Source: Papilionanthe hookeriana x Papilionanthe teres
Taxonomy: Eukaryota > Streptophyta > Magnoliopsida > Asparagales > Orchidaceae
Assembly: GCA_022702705.1 (NCBI GenBank)
Contig: CM040422.1
Span: 36,169,270 to 36,233,269, forward strand
Direction of reading: 5' to 3'
Length of the DNA: 64,000 nt
Part shown: in pieces, positions 13,401 through 26,888 of the stretch
Position numbering within the stretch: position 1 is the first letter of the stretch
Layout of the letters: every line of letters starts with the position of its first letter
Translations under genes and position numbers: made by a program
The notes under the pieces: model-generated
Told to the model about the DNA's origin: nothing
Database searches by the model: none
What the model saw: only the letters and a program-made list of their open reading frames with translations

Positions 13401-16400
13401 CCCCATTGACCCAATAGGTCAACTTTTTACCAAAAAGTCAACTTCGGTTAAAATGGTTAATTTCTAACCCAATCACCACCCCATTGACCAAATGGGTCAA
13501 CTTATGACTAAATATTCAATTTTTGACCTAATAACCAATTATTGACCCAATAAATAAATCTCTTACCTAAAAGTTAAATTTAGTCAAAATGGTCAATCCT
13601 TGACCCAATGACTAACCTATTGACCCAATAGGTCAACATTTGACCAAAAAGTCAACTTTGGTCAAAATGGTCAATTTTTTACCCAATGACCAACCTATTG
13701 ATCCAATCGGTCAACTTTTGACAAAAAACTCAACTTTGGTCAAAATGGTCATTCCTTGACCCAATGACCAACCCATTGACATAATATGTCAACTTTTGAA
13801 CAAAAAGTCAACTTTGGTCAATCCTTGACCCAATGACCAACCAATTTACCCAATAGGACAACTTTTAATGAAAATGTTAACTTTAGTTAAAATGGTCAGT
13901 CCTTGAACCAGTGGCATACACATTGACCCAATTGGTTAAATTTTGACTAAACAATCTATTTTGGTCTAAATAGTGAATTTTTAACCTAATGACTACCCAT
14001 TGACCCAGTAGGCCAACTTTTGACCAGAAAGTCAACTTTGGTTAAATTGGTTAATTTCAAACCCAATGACCAACCCATTGACCTAATAGGTCAACTCTTA
14101 ACCAAAAAGTGAACTTTTGTCAAAATGGTTAATCCTTGTCCCAATGACGCAATAAGTTAACTTTTGACCAAAAAGTCAATTTTGGTTAAAATGGTTAATT
14201 TTCAACCTAATGACCATTTATTGACCCAATAAGTCAATCTCTGACCAAAATGTATACTTTGGCCAAAATGGTCAATCCTTGACCCAATGACCAACTCATT
14301 CACCAAATATGTCAAATTTTGACCAAAAAGTTAACTTTGGTCAAAATGATCATTCCTTAACCCAAAGACCAACCCATTGACCCAATAGGTAAACTTTTGT
14401 TCAAAAGATCAATTTTGGTAAAAAAGATAAATTTCGACATAATGACTAATTATTGACCCAATAAGTCAATCTGTGACCAAAAAGTTTACTTTGGTCAAAA
14501 TGGTCACTCCTTGACCCAATAACAACCTCATTGACCCAATAGGTAAACTTTTATCCAAAAAGAAAACTTTCGTCAAAATGGTCAATCCTTGACCCAATGA
14601 GCAATGCATTGACACAATAGGTCAACTTTTGACCAAAAAGTCAACTTTGGTCAAAATACTAAATCCTTGACTGACCACCCCATTAACCCCATAAGTCAAC
14701 TTTTGAGCAAAATGTCAACTTTGGTCACAATGGTCAATTTTTGACCTAATGACCACCCCATTGACCCAATGGGTCAACCTTTGCCAACAAATTCAATTTT
14801 GGTCAAAATAATAAATTTTTGACCTAATGACCAATTATTAACTAAATAATTCAATCTCTGCCCAAAAATCCAACTTTGGTCAAATATTTAATCCTTGACC
14901 CAATGACCAACCAACCCATTAACTGAATAGGTCAGCACTCGACCAAAAAGTCAATTTTGGTCGATATAATCAATTTTTCACCTAATGACCACCCAATTGA
15001 CCCAATAGGTCAACTTTTGACCAAAAAGTCAACTTTGGTCAAAATGTTTAATTTCTAACCAATGACAACCCCATTAATCTAATAGGTCGACTTTTGACCA
15101 AAAAGTCAACTTTGGTCAAAATGGTAAATCTTTGACGCAACGACCAACCCACTGACCCAGGAGATCGACTTTTAACAAAAAGTCAATTTTAGTTAAAATC
15201 GTCAAATTTTGACCTAATGACCAATTATTAACCCAATAAGTCAATCTTTGACCAAAACGTCAACTTTAGTCAAAATGGTCAATCCTTGACCCAATGACCA
15301 ACCCATTGACCCTATACGTCAACTTTTGACCAAAAAGTCAACTTTGGTCAAAATGGTCAATCCTTGACCCAATGACCAACCCATTGACCCAATAGGTCAA
15401 CTTTGGACTAAAAAGTCAATTTTGGTAGATATAGTCAATTTCTGTCCTAATGACCACCCCATTGAGCCAATAAGTCAACTTTTGGTTAAAATGGTTATAT
15501 TCTGACCCAATGGCCAACCCATTGACCCAATAGGTTAGTTTTGACCAAAAAGTTAACTTTGGTCAAAATGGTCAATCCTTGACGCAATGACAAACTCATG
15601 GACCCATTATGTCAACTTTTGACCAAAAAGTCAACTTTGGTCAAAATAGTCAATTTTGTTCCTAAAGACCAATTATTTACCCAATAAGTCAATCTTTGAC
15701 TAAAAAGTCAACTTTGGTAAAAAATGGTCAATCCTTGACCTAATGACTAACCCATTCACCTAATAGGTCAACTTTTAAACAAAAAATCAGCTTTGGTCAA
15801 AATGGTCCATCCTTGACCAAATGACCAAGCCATTGACCTAATAGGTGAACTTTTGAGTGAAAAGTCAGTTTTCTTCATAATAGTCAATTTTTGCTCTAAG
15901 GACCCCCCCATTGACCTAATATGTGAACTTTCGACCCAAAAATCAACTTTGGTTAAATGGTCAATTTCTGACCCATTGACCAACCCATTGACCTCAATAG
16001 GTCAACTTTTGTCCAAAAAGTCAACTTCGGTCAAAATGGTCAATCCTTAACCCAATGACCAACCCGTTGATCCAATTTGTCAACTTTTGACCAAAAAGTC
16101 AATTTTGGTCAAAATAGTCAAATTTTGACCTAATGACCAATTATTGACCTAATAAGTCAATATCTGACCAAAAAGTCAACTTGTTTAAAACGGTATATCA
16201 GATGACTCCATGACCAATCCATCGAACCTAGAGGTCAACATTCGAACAAAAGTCAACTTTGGACAAAATGGTTAATCCTTGACCCAATGACAAACCCGTT
16301 GACCTAATCGGTCAGCTTTTGCCTAAAAAGTCAATTTTGGTCAAATTAGTCAATTTTTGACCTAATGACCAATTATTGAATCCAATAATTCAATCTCTAA

Positions 16401-19400
16401 CTAAAATGTCAACTTTGGCCAAAAAGGTCAATCCTTGACCCAATGACCAACCCATTGACCCAATAGGAAAACTTTTATAAAAAAATTCTACTTTGGACCA
16501 TAATGTCAATCCATGTCCCTACTTTCAACCCATTGATCCAATATGTCAACTTTTAACCAAAATGTCAATTTTCGTCAGTATAGTCAATTTTTGACCAAAG
16601 GACCACCCCATTGACCCAATAGGTCAACTTTTTACCAAAAATTCAACTTCGGTTAAAATAGTTAATTTCTGGCCCAATCACCACCCCATTGACTCAATTT
16701 GTTAACTTTTGACCAAAAATTCAATTTTTATCAAAATTATCAAATTTAAACCTAATGACCAATTATTGACCCAATAAATCAATCTCTGACCTAAAAGTCA
16801 ACTTTAGTCAAAATCGTCAATCCTTGACCCAATGACTGACCTATTGACCCAGTAGGTCCAGATTTGACCAAAAAGTTAACTTTGGTCAAAAAGATCAACT
16901 TTTGACCAAGTGACAAACCCATTGATCCAATCGGTCAACTTTTGACCAAAAAGTTAACTTTGGTCATGGTCAATCCTTGACCCAATGACCAACCCATTGA
17001 CGCAATATGTCAACTTTTGAACCAAAAGTCAACTTTGGTCAAAATGGTCAATCCTTGACCCAATGACCAACCAATTTACTCAATATATCAGCTTTTAACG
17101 AAAATGTCAACTTTGGTCAAAATGGCCAGTCCTTGAACTAGTGACATACACATTGACCCAATTGGTTAAATTTTGACTAAACAATCTATTTTGATCTAAA
17201 TAGTGAGTTTTTAACTCTAATGACCACCCATCGATCCAATAGAGCTAACTTTGACTGTGAAAGTCAACTTTGGTTAAATTGGTCAATTTCAAACCTAATG
17301 ACCAATCCATTGACCTAATAGTTCAACTTTTGACCAAAAAGTTAAATTTGGTCAAAATGGTTAATCCTTGTCCCAATGACCCAATAGGTCAACTTTTGAC
17401 CAAAAAGTCAATTTTGGTCAAAATGGTCAATTTTCGACCTAAAGACCATTTATTGACCCAATAAGTCAATCTCTGACAAAAATGTAAACTTTGGCCAAAA
17501 TAGTCAATCTTTGACCCATTGACCAAATAGGTCAACTTTTGACCAAAAAGTCAACTTTGGTCAAAATGATCAATCCTTAACCCAAAGACTAACCCATTGA
17601 CCCAATAGGTAAACTTTTGACCAAAAGGTCAATTTTGGTAAAAAAAAGACAATTTTCGACATAATGACCAATTATTGACTCAATAAGTCAATCTGTGACA
17701 AAAAAGTATACTTTGGTCAAAATTGTCACTCTTTGACCAAATGACCACCTCATTGACCCAATAGGTCAACTTTTGACCAAAAAGTAAACTTTGGTCAAAA
17801 TGGTTAGTCCTTGCCCCAATGACCAAATCATTGACCAAATTGGTCAACTTTTGACTAAAAAGTCAACTTTGGTCAAAATGCTAAATCCTTGACTCAATGA
17901 CCACCCCATCGACCCCATAAGTCAACTTTTGACCAAATTGTCAACTTTGGTCAAAATGGTCAATTTCTGAGCCAATGACCATCCCATAGAACCAATGGAT
18001 CAACTTTTGATGAAAAATTTAATTTTGGTCAAAATTGTCAATTTTTGACCTAATGACCAATTATAGACTAAATAACTCAATCTCTGCCCAAAAAGTTAAC
18101 TTTGGTCAAAATGGTCAATCCTTGACCCAAGACAAACCCATTGACTGAATATGTCAACATTGGACCAAAAAGTCAATTTTGGTTGATATTATTCAATTTT
18201 TCACCTAATGACCATCCAATTGACCCAATAGGTCAACTTTTGACCAAAAAGTCAACTTTGGTTAAAATGTTCAATTTCTGACCAAATGACAACTCCATTA
18301 ATCCAAAAGATCAACTTTTGACCAAAGAGTTAACTTTGGTCAGAATGGTAAATCCTTGAATCAATGACCAACCCACACACCCAGAAGATCAACTTTTAAC
18401 CAAAAAGTCAATTTTGGTCAAAATCGACAAATTTTGACCTAATGACCAATTATTAACCCAATAAGCCAATCTCTGACCAAAACGTCAACTTTAGTGAAAA
18501 TGGTTAATCATTGACCCAATGTCGAACCCATTGATCCTATAAGTCAACTTTTTACCAAAAAGTCAACTATGGTCAAAATGGTCAATCCTTGACCCAATGA
18601 CCAACCCATTGACCCAATAGGTCAACTTTGGACCAAAAAGTCAATTTTGCTCCATATAGTCAATTTTTATCCTAATGACCACCCGATTGACCCAATAGGT
18701 TAACTTTTGACCAAAAAGTCAACTTTGGTCAAAATGTTTATATTCTGACCAAATGGCCACCTCGTTGACCCAATAGGTTAGTTTTTGACCAAAAAGTTAA
18801 CTTCTGTCAAATTGGTTAATCCTTAACACAATGACAAACTTATAGACCCAATATGTCAAAATTTGACCAAAATGTCAAATTTTGTCAAATAGTCAATTTT
18901 TGTCCTAATGACCAATTATTGACCCAATAAGTAAATCTTTGACTAAAAAGTCAACTTTGGTAAAAATGATCAATCCTTTACCTAATGACCAACCCATTCA
19001 CCCAATAGGTCAACATTTGAACAAAAAATCAACTTTGGACAAAATGGTCCATCCTTGACCCAATGACCAACCCATCGACCCAATTGGTGAACTTTTGAGT
19101 AAACAGTCATTTTGTTCATAATAGTCAATTTTTGAACTAAGGGCCACCCCATTGACCAAATATGTCAACTTTCGACCCAAAAACCAACTTTGGCTAAAAT
19201 GGTTAATTTCTGACCACAATGACCAACCCATTGACCTCAATAGGTCGACTATTGACAAAAGTCAACTTCATCAAAATGGTCAATCTTTATCCCAATGACT
19301 AACCCGTTGACCCAATTTGTCAACTTTTGACGAAAAAGTTAATTTTGGTCAAAATAGTTAATTATTGACCTAATGACCAATTATTGACCCAATAAGTCAA

Positions 19401-22400
19401 TATCTGACTAAAAAGCCAACTTTTTAAAATGGTATATCAGTGACCCCTTGACCAACTCCTTGACCAAATAGGTCAACATTTGACCAAAAAGTCAACTTTG
19501 GTCAAAATGGTCAATCCTCGACCCAACGACGAACCCATTAACCCAATAGGTCAGCTTTTACAAAAAAAGAAAATTTTGGTCAAATTAGTTAATTTTTGAC
19601 CTATTGACCAATTATCGACCCCAATAATTCAATCTCTAACCAAAATGTCAACTTTGGCCAAATTGGAGAATCCTTCACCCAATGACCATCCCATTGACCC
19701 AATAGGTAAACTTTTATCCAAAAAGTCAACTTTGGTCCAAATGTCAATCCATGACCCTACTTTCAACCCATTGACCCAATATGCTAACTTTTGACCAAAA
19801 AGTCAATTTTCGTCAGTATAGTCAATTTTTGACGTAATGACCACCCCATTGACCCAATAAGTCAACTTTTTACCAAAAAGTCAACTTTGGTTAAAATGGT
19901 TAATTTTTGACCCAATCTCCACCTCATTGACCTAATGGGTCAACTTTTGACCCAAAATTTAATTTTGGTTAAAATAGTCAATTTTTCACTTAATGACCAA
20001 TTATTGACCCAATAAATCAATCTCTGACCCAAAAGTCAACTTTGCTCAAAATGACCAAACCTTGACCCAATGACCAACCCAGTTAACTTTTGAGTAAAAA
20101 GTTAACTTTGGTCAAAATGATCAATCCTTAACCCAATGGCCGAACCATTGACCCAATTGGTCAGCTTTTAACCAAAAAGTCAACTTCAGTCAAAATGATC
20201 AATTTCTGACCCAATGACAAACCCATTGATCCAATCGGTCAACTTTTGACCAAAAGTTAACTTTGGTCAAAATGGTCAATCCTTGACCCGATGACAAAGC
20301 CATTGAAGTAATAAGTTAACTTTTGAACAAAAAGTTAACTTTGGTCCAAATGGTTTATCCTTGACCTAATGACCAACCAATTTATCCAATAGGTCAACTT
20401 TTGACCAAAATGTCAACTTTGGTCTAAATGTTCAATCTTGAACGAGTGACATACACAATGACCCAATTGTTCAAATTTTGACCAAAAAGTCAGCTTTAGT
20501 CTAAATAGTCAATTTTTAACCTAATAACCACCCATTGACCCAATAGGTCAACTTTTGACAAAAAAGTCAACTTCGGATAAAATGGTCAATTTCTGACCAA
20601 ATGACCAACCCATTGACTAATTAGGTCAACTTTTGACCAAAAAGTCAACTTGGTCAAAATGGTTAATCCTTGTCCCAATGACCCAATAGGATAATATTTG
20701 ACAAAAAAGTCAATTTTGGTCAAAATGGTCAATTTTCGACCTAATGACCATTTCTTAACCCAATAAGTCAATCTTTGACCAAAATCTAAACTTTAGTCCA
20801 AATGGTCAATCATTAATCTAATGACCAACCCATTGACCAAATATGTTAACTTTTGACCAAAAGGCAACTTTAGTCAAAATGATCAAATCTTGACCCAATA
20901 ACCAACTCATTGACCCAATAAGCCAACTTTTGAGTAAAAGGTCAAATTTTGTCAAAAAAGGCAATTTTCGACAGAATGACCAAATATGGACTCAATAAGT
21001 CAAACTGTGACCAAAAAGTCTACTTTGGTCAAAATGGTCACTCCTTGACCCAATGACCACCTCATTGACCCAATAGGTCAACTTTTGACCAACAAGTAAT
21101 CTTTGGTCAAAATGGCCAATCTTTGATCCAATGACTAACTCATTGATCAATAGGTCAACTTTCGACCAAAAAGACAACTTTGGTCAAAATACTAGCTTGT
21201 TGACCCAATGACTAACTCATTGACCCAATAAGTTAATTGTTGACCAAAAAGTCAATTTTCGTCAAAACAGTCAACTTTTAACCAAAATGTTAACTTTGGT
21301 CAAAATGGTCAATTTCTGACCCAATGACCACCCTAGTGGCCCAATGGGTCAATTTTAAATAAAAAAGACAATTTTGGTTAAAAAAGTCAATTTTTGATCT
21401 AATGATCAATTATTGTCCAAATAAGTCAATCTTTGCCCAAAAAGTCAACTTTCGTCAAAATGGTCAATCTTTGACCCAATGACCAACCCAATGACTAATT
21501 AGGTTAACATTTGACCAAAAAGTTAATTTTGGTCGATATAGTCAATTTTTGACCTAATGACCACCCAAGTGACCCAATATGTCAATTTTTGACCAAAATA
21601 TCAGCTTTGGTAAAATTGTTCAATTTCTGACCCAATGTCAACCCCCAATAGGTCGACTTTTGACCAAAAAGTCAACTTTGTCAAAATGGTAAATCCCTGA
21701 CGCAATGACTAACCCACTGACCCAGGAGATCAACTTTTAACCAAAAAGTCAATTTTGGTCAAAATCGTCAAATTTTGACCTATTGACCAAGTATTAACCC
21801 AATAAGCCAATCTTTGACCAAAACGTCAAGTTTGGTCAAAATAGTTAATCATGACTTAATGACCAACCCATTGACCCTATAAGTCAACTTTTGACCAAAA
21901 AGTAAACTTTGGTCAAAATGGTCAATCCTAAAAACAATGACCAACCCATTGATCCAATATGTAAACTTTGAACAAAAAAGTCAATTTTGATCGATATAGT
22001 CAATTTTTATCCTAATAACCATCGCATTGACCCAATAAGTCAACTTTTGACCAAAAAGTCAACTTTAGTCAAAATGGTCTTATTCTGATTCAATGATCAA
22101 CCCAATGACTCAATAGGTTAGGTTTTAACCAAAACATTAACTTTGGACAAAAATATCAATCCTTAACGCAATGACAAATCCACTTACCCAATATGTCAAC
22201 TTCTGAATAAAAAATCAACTTTGGTCAAAATTGTCCATCCTTGACCCAATGACCAACCCGTTGACCCAATAGTTGAACTTTTCACCAAAAAGTCACTTTT
22301 GGTCATATAAGTCAGTTTTTGAACTAATAACCACCCCATTGACCCAATATGTCAACTTTCGACCCAAAAATCAACTTTGGTTAAAATGGTTAATTTCTGA

Positions 22401-22640
22401 CCCAATGACCAACCCATTGACCAACAGATTGACCTAATAGGTTAAATTTTGACCAAAAAGTCTACTTCTGTCAAAATTGTCAATCTTTGACCCAATGATC
22501 AACTCATTCGCCCAATTGGTCAACTTTTAACCAAAAAGTCAATTTTGTTCAAATTAGTCAATTTTTTACCTAATGACCAATTTTTGACCCAAATTGTCAA
22601 TCTATGACTAAAAAGTCAACATGTTCAAAATGGTATATCA
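10412..22640 (+). repeat. Higher-order repeat, about 3.2-3.5 kb units
   Basis: Two independent rare variants recur with the same step. GACATACACA/GGCATACACA is at 10412, 13913, 17153 and 20448 (steps 3501, 3240, 3295). GTATA(T/A)C is at 12785, 16193, 19432 and 22633 (steps about 3408, 3239, 3201). The matching order of variants between markers supports true higher-order units of roughly 41-45 monomers. The right arrays carry the same markers at about 56513, 60057 and 63289. Confidence 0.8.
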
Positions 22641-25600
22641 TGACCCATGACCAACCCATTAACCCAATAGGTCAACTTTTAACCAAAACATCAACTTTGG
22701 TCAAAAGGTCAATCCTTGACCCAATAACCAACCCATTCACCCAATAGGTCAACTTTTGACCAAAAGTTAATTTTCGTCAAAATAGTCAATTTTTGAGCTA
22801 ATTACCATCTCACTGATCCAAAAGGTCATTTTTAGTTAGAATGGTCAATTTCTGATCCAAGGACTAACCCATTGACCCAATAGGTCCACTTTTGACCCAA
22901 AAGTCAACTTTAGTTAAAAAGGTCAATTTCTGACGCAATAACCAACCCATTAACCTAATAGATTAACTTTTGACAAAAAAGACGACTTTGGTAAAAAAGG
23001 TCAATTCTTAACGTAATGTCCAACCGATTGACTAAATCGGTCAACCTTTTACCAAAAAGTCAAATTTGGTCAAAATAGTCAATTTTTGACCTAATGACCA
23101 CACCATTGACCAAATTGATGAACTTTTAACAAAAAAGTCAGCTTTGGTCAACATGGTAAATTTCTAACCCAACGACCAAAACGTCAACTTTAGTCAAATG
23201 AGTCAATCCTTTACCTAATAACCAACTCATTCTCCCAATAGGTTAAATTTTAACCAAAAAGTCTACTTTTGTCAAAATGATCAATCCTTGACCCAATGAC
23301 CAACCCATTGACCTAATAGGTCAACTTTCGACCAAAACGTCAATTTTGGTCAAAATACTCAATTTCTTACCTAATAAACACCCCATCGACCAAATAGGCC
23401 AACTTTTGACAAAAAAGACAAGTTTGGTTAAAATGGTCAATTCTTATCCAATGACCAACCCATTGACCCAATAGGTCAACTTTCGACAAAAGTCAATTTT
23501 GGTCAAACAGTCAATTCTCGACATAATGACCACCGAATCGACCCAATGGGCTAACTTTCGACCAAATGTTCAATTTTGATCAAAATAATCAATTTTCGAC
23601 CAAATGACCAATTATCGACCAAAAAGTCAACTTTGGTCGAAATGGTCAATCTTCGACATCTAATGACCAACACATCGACTCAATAGGTAAACTTTCGACT
23701 AAATAGTCAACTTTAGTCAAAATCATCAATCTTCGACCCAATAACAACCCATTGAATCAATTGGTCAACTTTTGACCAAAATGTTAATTTTGGTCAAAAT
23801 TATCAATTTTTGACATAATGACCACCCCATTAACCCAATAGGTCAACTTTTGACCAAAAAGTCAAGTTTGGTTAAAAAGGTCAATTTCTCGACCCAAGTG
23901 ACCAACCCATCGATCCAATAGGTTAACTTTCGACCAAAAATTTAACTTTGGTCAAAATGCTCAATCCTCGACTCGAGGACCAACCCTTTGACTCTATAGT
24001 CAACTTTCGACCAAAAAGTGAACTTAGTCAAAATAGTCAACTTCGATACATCGACTCAACTCATTGACACAATATATCAACTTTTGACTAAAAAGTTAAT
24101 TTTGGTCAATATAGTAAATTTTCGACCTAATGACCACCCCATCGACTCAATAGCTTAACTTTCGACTAAAAAGTCAACTTCGGTTAGAATCGTCGATTTC
24201 ATAAAGTGACCACCTCATCGACCCAAGCGAGTCGACTTCGACCAAAATTTCAATTTTGATCAAAATAGTCAATTTTTTACCTAATGACCAATTATTTACC
24301 CAATAAGTCAACCTCTGAAGCAAAAGTCTACTTTGGTCAAAATGGTCAATCCTTGACCCAATGTACAACCCATTGACCAAATAGGTCAACTTTTGACCAA
24401 AAAGTCAACTATGGTCAAAATGATCAATCTTTGACCCAATGACCCAATAGATTTACCTTTGTCCAAACAGCAATTTTGGTCAAATTAGCCAATTTTTGAC
24501 CTAATGACCACCCAATTGACCCAATATGTCAACTTTAACCAAAAATTCAAGTTTGGTCAAAATGGTCAATTTCGAACCCAATGACCAACCCATTAAAACA
24601 ATAGGTCAATCTTTGACCAAAAAGTCAACTTTGGTCAAACTGGTCAATCTTTGACCCAATGACCAATCCCTTGACCCAATGACCAATCCATCGACCCAAT
24701 TGGAACTTTTGACAAAAAAGTCAATTTTGGTCAAAAAATTAATTTTTGTCTTACTGACCAATTATTTACCCAATAAGTCAATCTCTTATCAAAAAGTCAA
24801 CTTTGGCCAAAATAGTCAATCCTTGACTCAATGACCAACCCATTGACCCAATAGGTCAACTTTTGACCAAAAAGTGAGCGTTGGTCAAAATGGTCAATAC
24901 TTGACCCAATGGCCAACTCATTTCCCCAATATGTCAACTTTTAACAAAAAACATTTTGGTAAAAATAGTCAATTTTTGACATATTGACCAATTATTAACC
25001 CAATAAGTGAATCTCTGATCAAAAAGTCAACTGTGGTCAAAATGGTCATCCTTGACCCATTGACAAACTCTTTAACCCAATTGGTCAAATATTGATAAAA
25101 AAAATCAACTTTGGTCAAAATGGTCAATCCTTGACCCAATGACAAACCCATTGCCCAACAGGTCAAATTTTTACCTAAAAATCAATTTTAGTCAAAATAA
25201 TCAATTTTTTACCTAATGACCATCCCATTGACCCAGTAGGTCAACTTCTGACAAAAAAGTCAACTTTGGTCGAAATGTTCAATTTCTGACCCAATGACCA
25301 CCCCATTGACCTAATGAGGCAACTTTTGACCAAAAAATCAATTTTGGTCAAAATAGTCATTTTTTTACCTAATGACCAATTATTGACCCAATAAGTTAAT
25401 CTCTGACCAAAAAGTTAACTTTGGTTAAAATGGTCAATCATTGACCTAATGACCAAACCCTTGATCAAATAGGTCTACTTCTGACCAAAAAGTTAAGTTT
25501 GGTCAAAATGGTCAGTTTCTAACCTAATGACTAAACCCTTGACTTAATAGGTCAACTATTAACCAAAAAGCTAACTTTGGTCAAAATGGTCAATTTCTGG

Positions 25601-26143
25601 CACAATGACCTCCCCATTGACCCAATGGGTCAACTTTTGACCAAAAATTCAATTTTGGTCAATATAATCAATTTTTCACCTAATAACCAATTATTGAACC
25701 AATAAGTCAATCTCTGACTAAAAAGTTAACTTTTGTCAAAATGATCAATCCTTGATCACCAATCAATTGACCAAATAGGTAAACTTTTGACTAAAAAGTT
25801 AACTTTGGTCAAAATGGTCAATCCTTAACCTAATCGGTCAATTTTTAACCAAAAAATCAATTTCAGTTAAGAAAATCAATTTTTAATCCAATGACCACCC
25901 CATTGACCTAAAAGGTCAACTTTTCACCAAAAGTCAACTTTGGTCAAAATGGTTAATTTCTGACCAAATGACTAACACATTGATTCAATCGGTCATCATT
26001 TGACCAAAAAGTCAACTTTGGTAAAAATTGTCAATCCTTGACCTAATGACCAACCCATTGACCCAATAGGACCATTTTTGACCAAAAAGTTAACTTTGGT
26101 CAAAATGATCAATCATTGACCCAATGACCAACCAATTGACCCA

Positions 26144-26603
26144 TGATCTTGAGAAGGATGGGAAGAATACCTGTGAAAGCACATCTCGAACCAAAAGTGC
26201 TTTCCCCAATCGTTCAAAGAGAACTTCAACAAAAGAAAAGAAAACTGAGTAGCAAGAAGTTACCTACCACGGTATCTAGCTCGCATCTTAGTAGGCACAC
26301 CACTTTTCAACCTACCACCGATGGACTATCCAGTTGTAGGAACCCAATTTCAAAAAGGTTGGTGTGATGACCTAAAGTCACAGAGCCCATACTGGCGGAA
26401 GGACCCGAAATTAGGAGTTCTGAATCTGAATCTGGGACCGTCGCAGCGGTAGATAAGGGCAAGCAGCCGATACAAATACAAACAGAATGACTTCAGCAAA
26501 ATTATCAACAACCTCCGCCAAGTTACCACTCGCCTCACCGTAGTTATCAACCGTCACGACGAAGCATGGCCAACAATCATCTCAACATTATAACTAGCAG
26601 CCA
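26144..26603 (+). pseudogene. Degraded region upstream of gag C-terminus
   Basis: The first 350 bases after the satellite edge contain short open frames only (for example 26143-26367), with no domain I recognise. From about 26489 one frame reads QQNYQQPPPSYHSPHRSYQP, a Gln/Pro/Tyr-rich stretch of the type found in the linker of plant Ty3/gypsy Gag proteins. A frameshift near 26604 separates it from the zinc-knuckle region. It is probably the remains of the Gag linker; the first part is unassigned. Confidence 0.4.
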
Positions 26604-26888
26604 GTTCAGCAAAAGTGTAGCCTGGTGAAACTTTTAAGTAAAGAGTACCCCTTTAAAGATGAAGCATTTGGAAAGATGTTCCGTAGTCTGATCAAGAAGG
26701 ACGAATTCCAGCTGTTAGAGCCCAAGTAGCTAGAGAAAGTGGACAAGAAAGATCACCCAATGTACTGCCCTTACCACCAGATGATCAGACACAAGATAGA
26801 AGATTGCTTCACTTTCAAGAACTGGCTCGAGAACAACCTTCAGAAAGGGAACATAAAGATGCCGAAAGAATATATGAAGGAATCCTAG
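26604..26888 (+). pseudogene. gag: gag C-terminal region (zinc-knuckle-like)
   Basis: This frame reads about 95 codons with one internal TAG (about 26728) and ends at TAG 26886-26888. It contains the words CPYHQM, RHKIEDCFTFKNWLE and KMPKEYM. That corresponds to the atypical Cys/His cluster and following helix found near the C-terminus of Gag in Tat/Ogre-like elements, where Gag packages the element RNA. The capsid part that should precede it is absent, because the satellite edge lies only 460 bp upstream. Family assignment rests on remembered word patterns and not on an alignment. Confidence 0.6.

Larger units (their letters stand above)
1..17858 (+). repeat. Large duplication, copy A
   Basis: Monomer-by-monomer correspondence with 45812-64000. 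Position 1 pairs with 45812 (GACGAAATGACCAACCCGTT), 3181 with 49271 (GTATATCAGTGACCCC), 7131 with 53252, 10863 with 56963, 14221 with 60363 and 17858 with 64000. The offset drifts from 45811 to 46142 through small indels plus one 275-bp loss near 2045. Identity looks high by eye, far higher than between neighbouring monomers, so this is a duplication of a long block and not independent homogenisation. It continues beyond the window on the left. Confidence 0.93.
1..26143. repeat. Left satellite array, 78-bp monomer
   Basis: Continuous tandem satellite. A clean monomer is 15318-15395, and the next GTCAAC start falls exactly 78 bases later. Each monomer has four sub-blocks of about 19, 19, 22 and 18 bases, all anchored on GTCAA or TTGACC. 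Two of them form short inverted repeats with 3-base spacers (GGTCAA-CTT-TTGACC and GGTCAA-TCC-TTGACC). A common variant carries AATTATTGACC and GTCAATCTCTGACC in place of the CCCATTGACC and CTTTTGACC words. Monomers are diverged and mixed into higher-order units. The array stops abruptly at an ATTGACCCA word where the island begins. No genes are visible; the short open frames inside it are periodic translations of the monomer. Confidence 0.97.

Noticed and set aside
1558..25166. Minus- and plus-strand ORFs of 60-90 codons inside the left satellite array
   Set aside because: They are translations of the 78-bp monomer, repeat with a 26-residue period, lack domains, and appear in every copy of the array.
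1..26143. CRISPR-like array (regular short repeats)
   Set aside because: There are no unique spacers, the whole unit repeats, and no cas genes are present; the context is a plant satellite.
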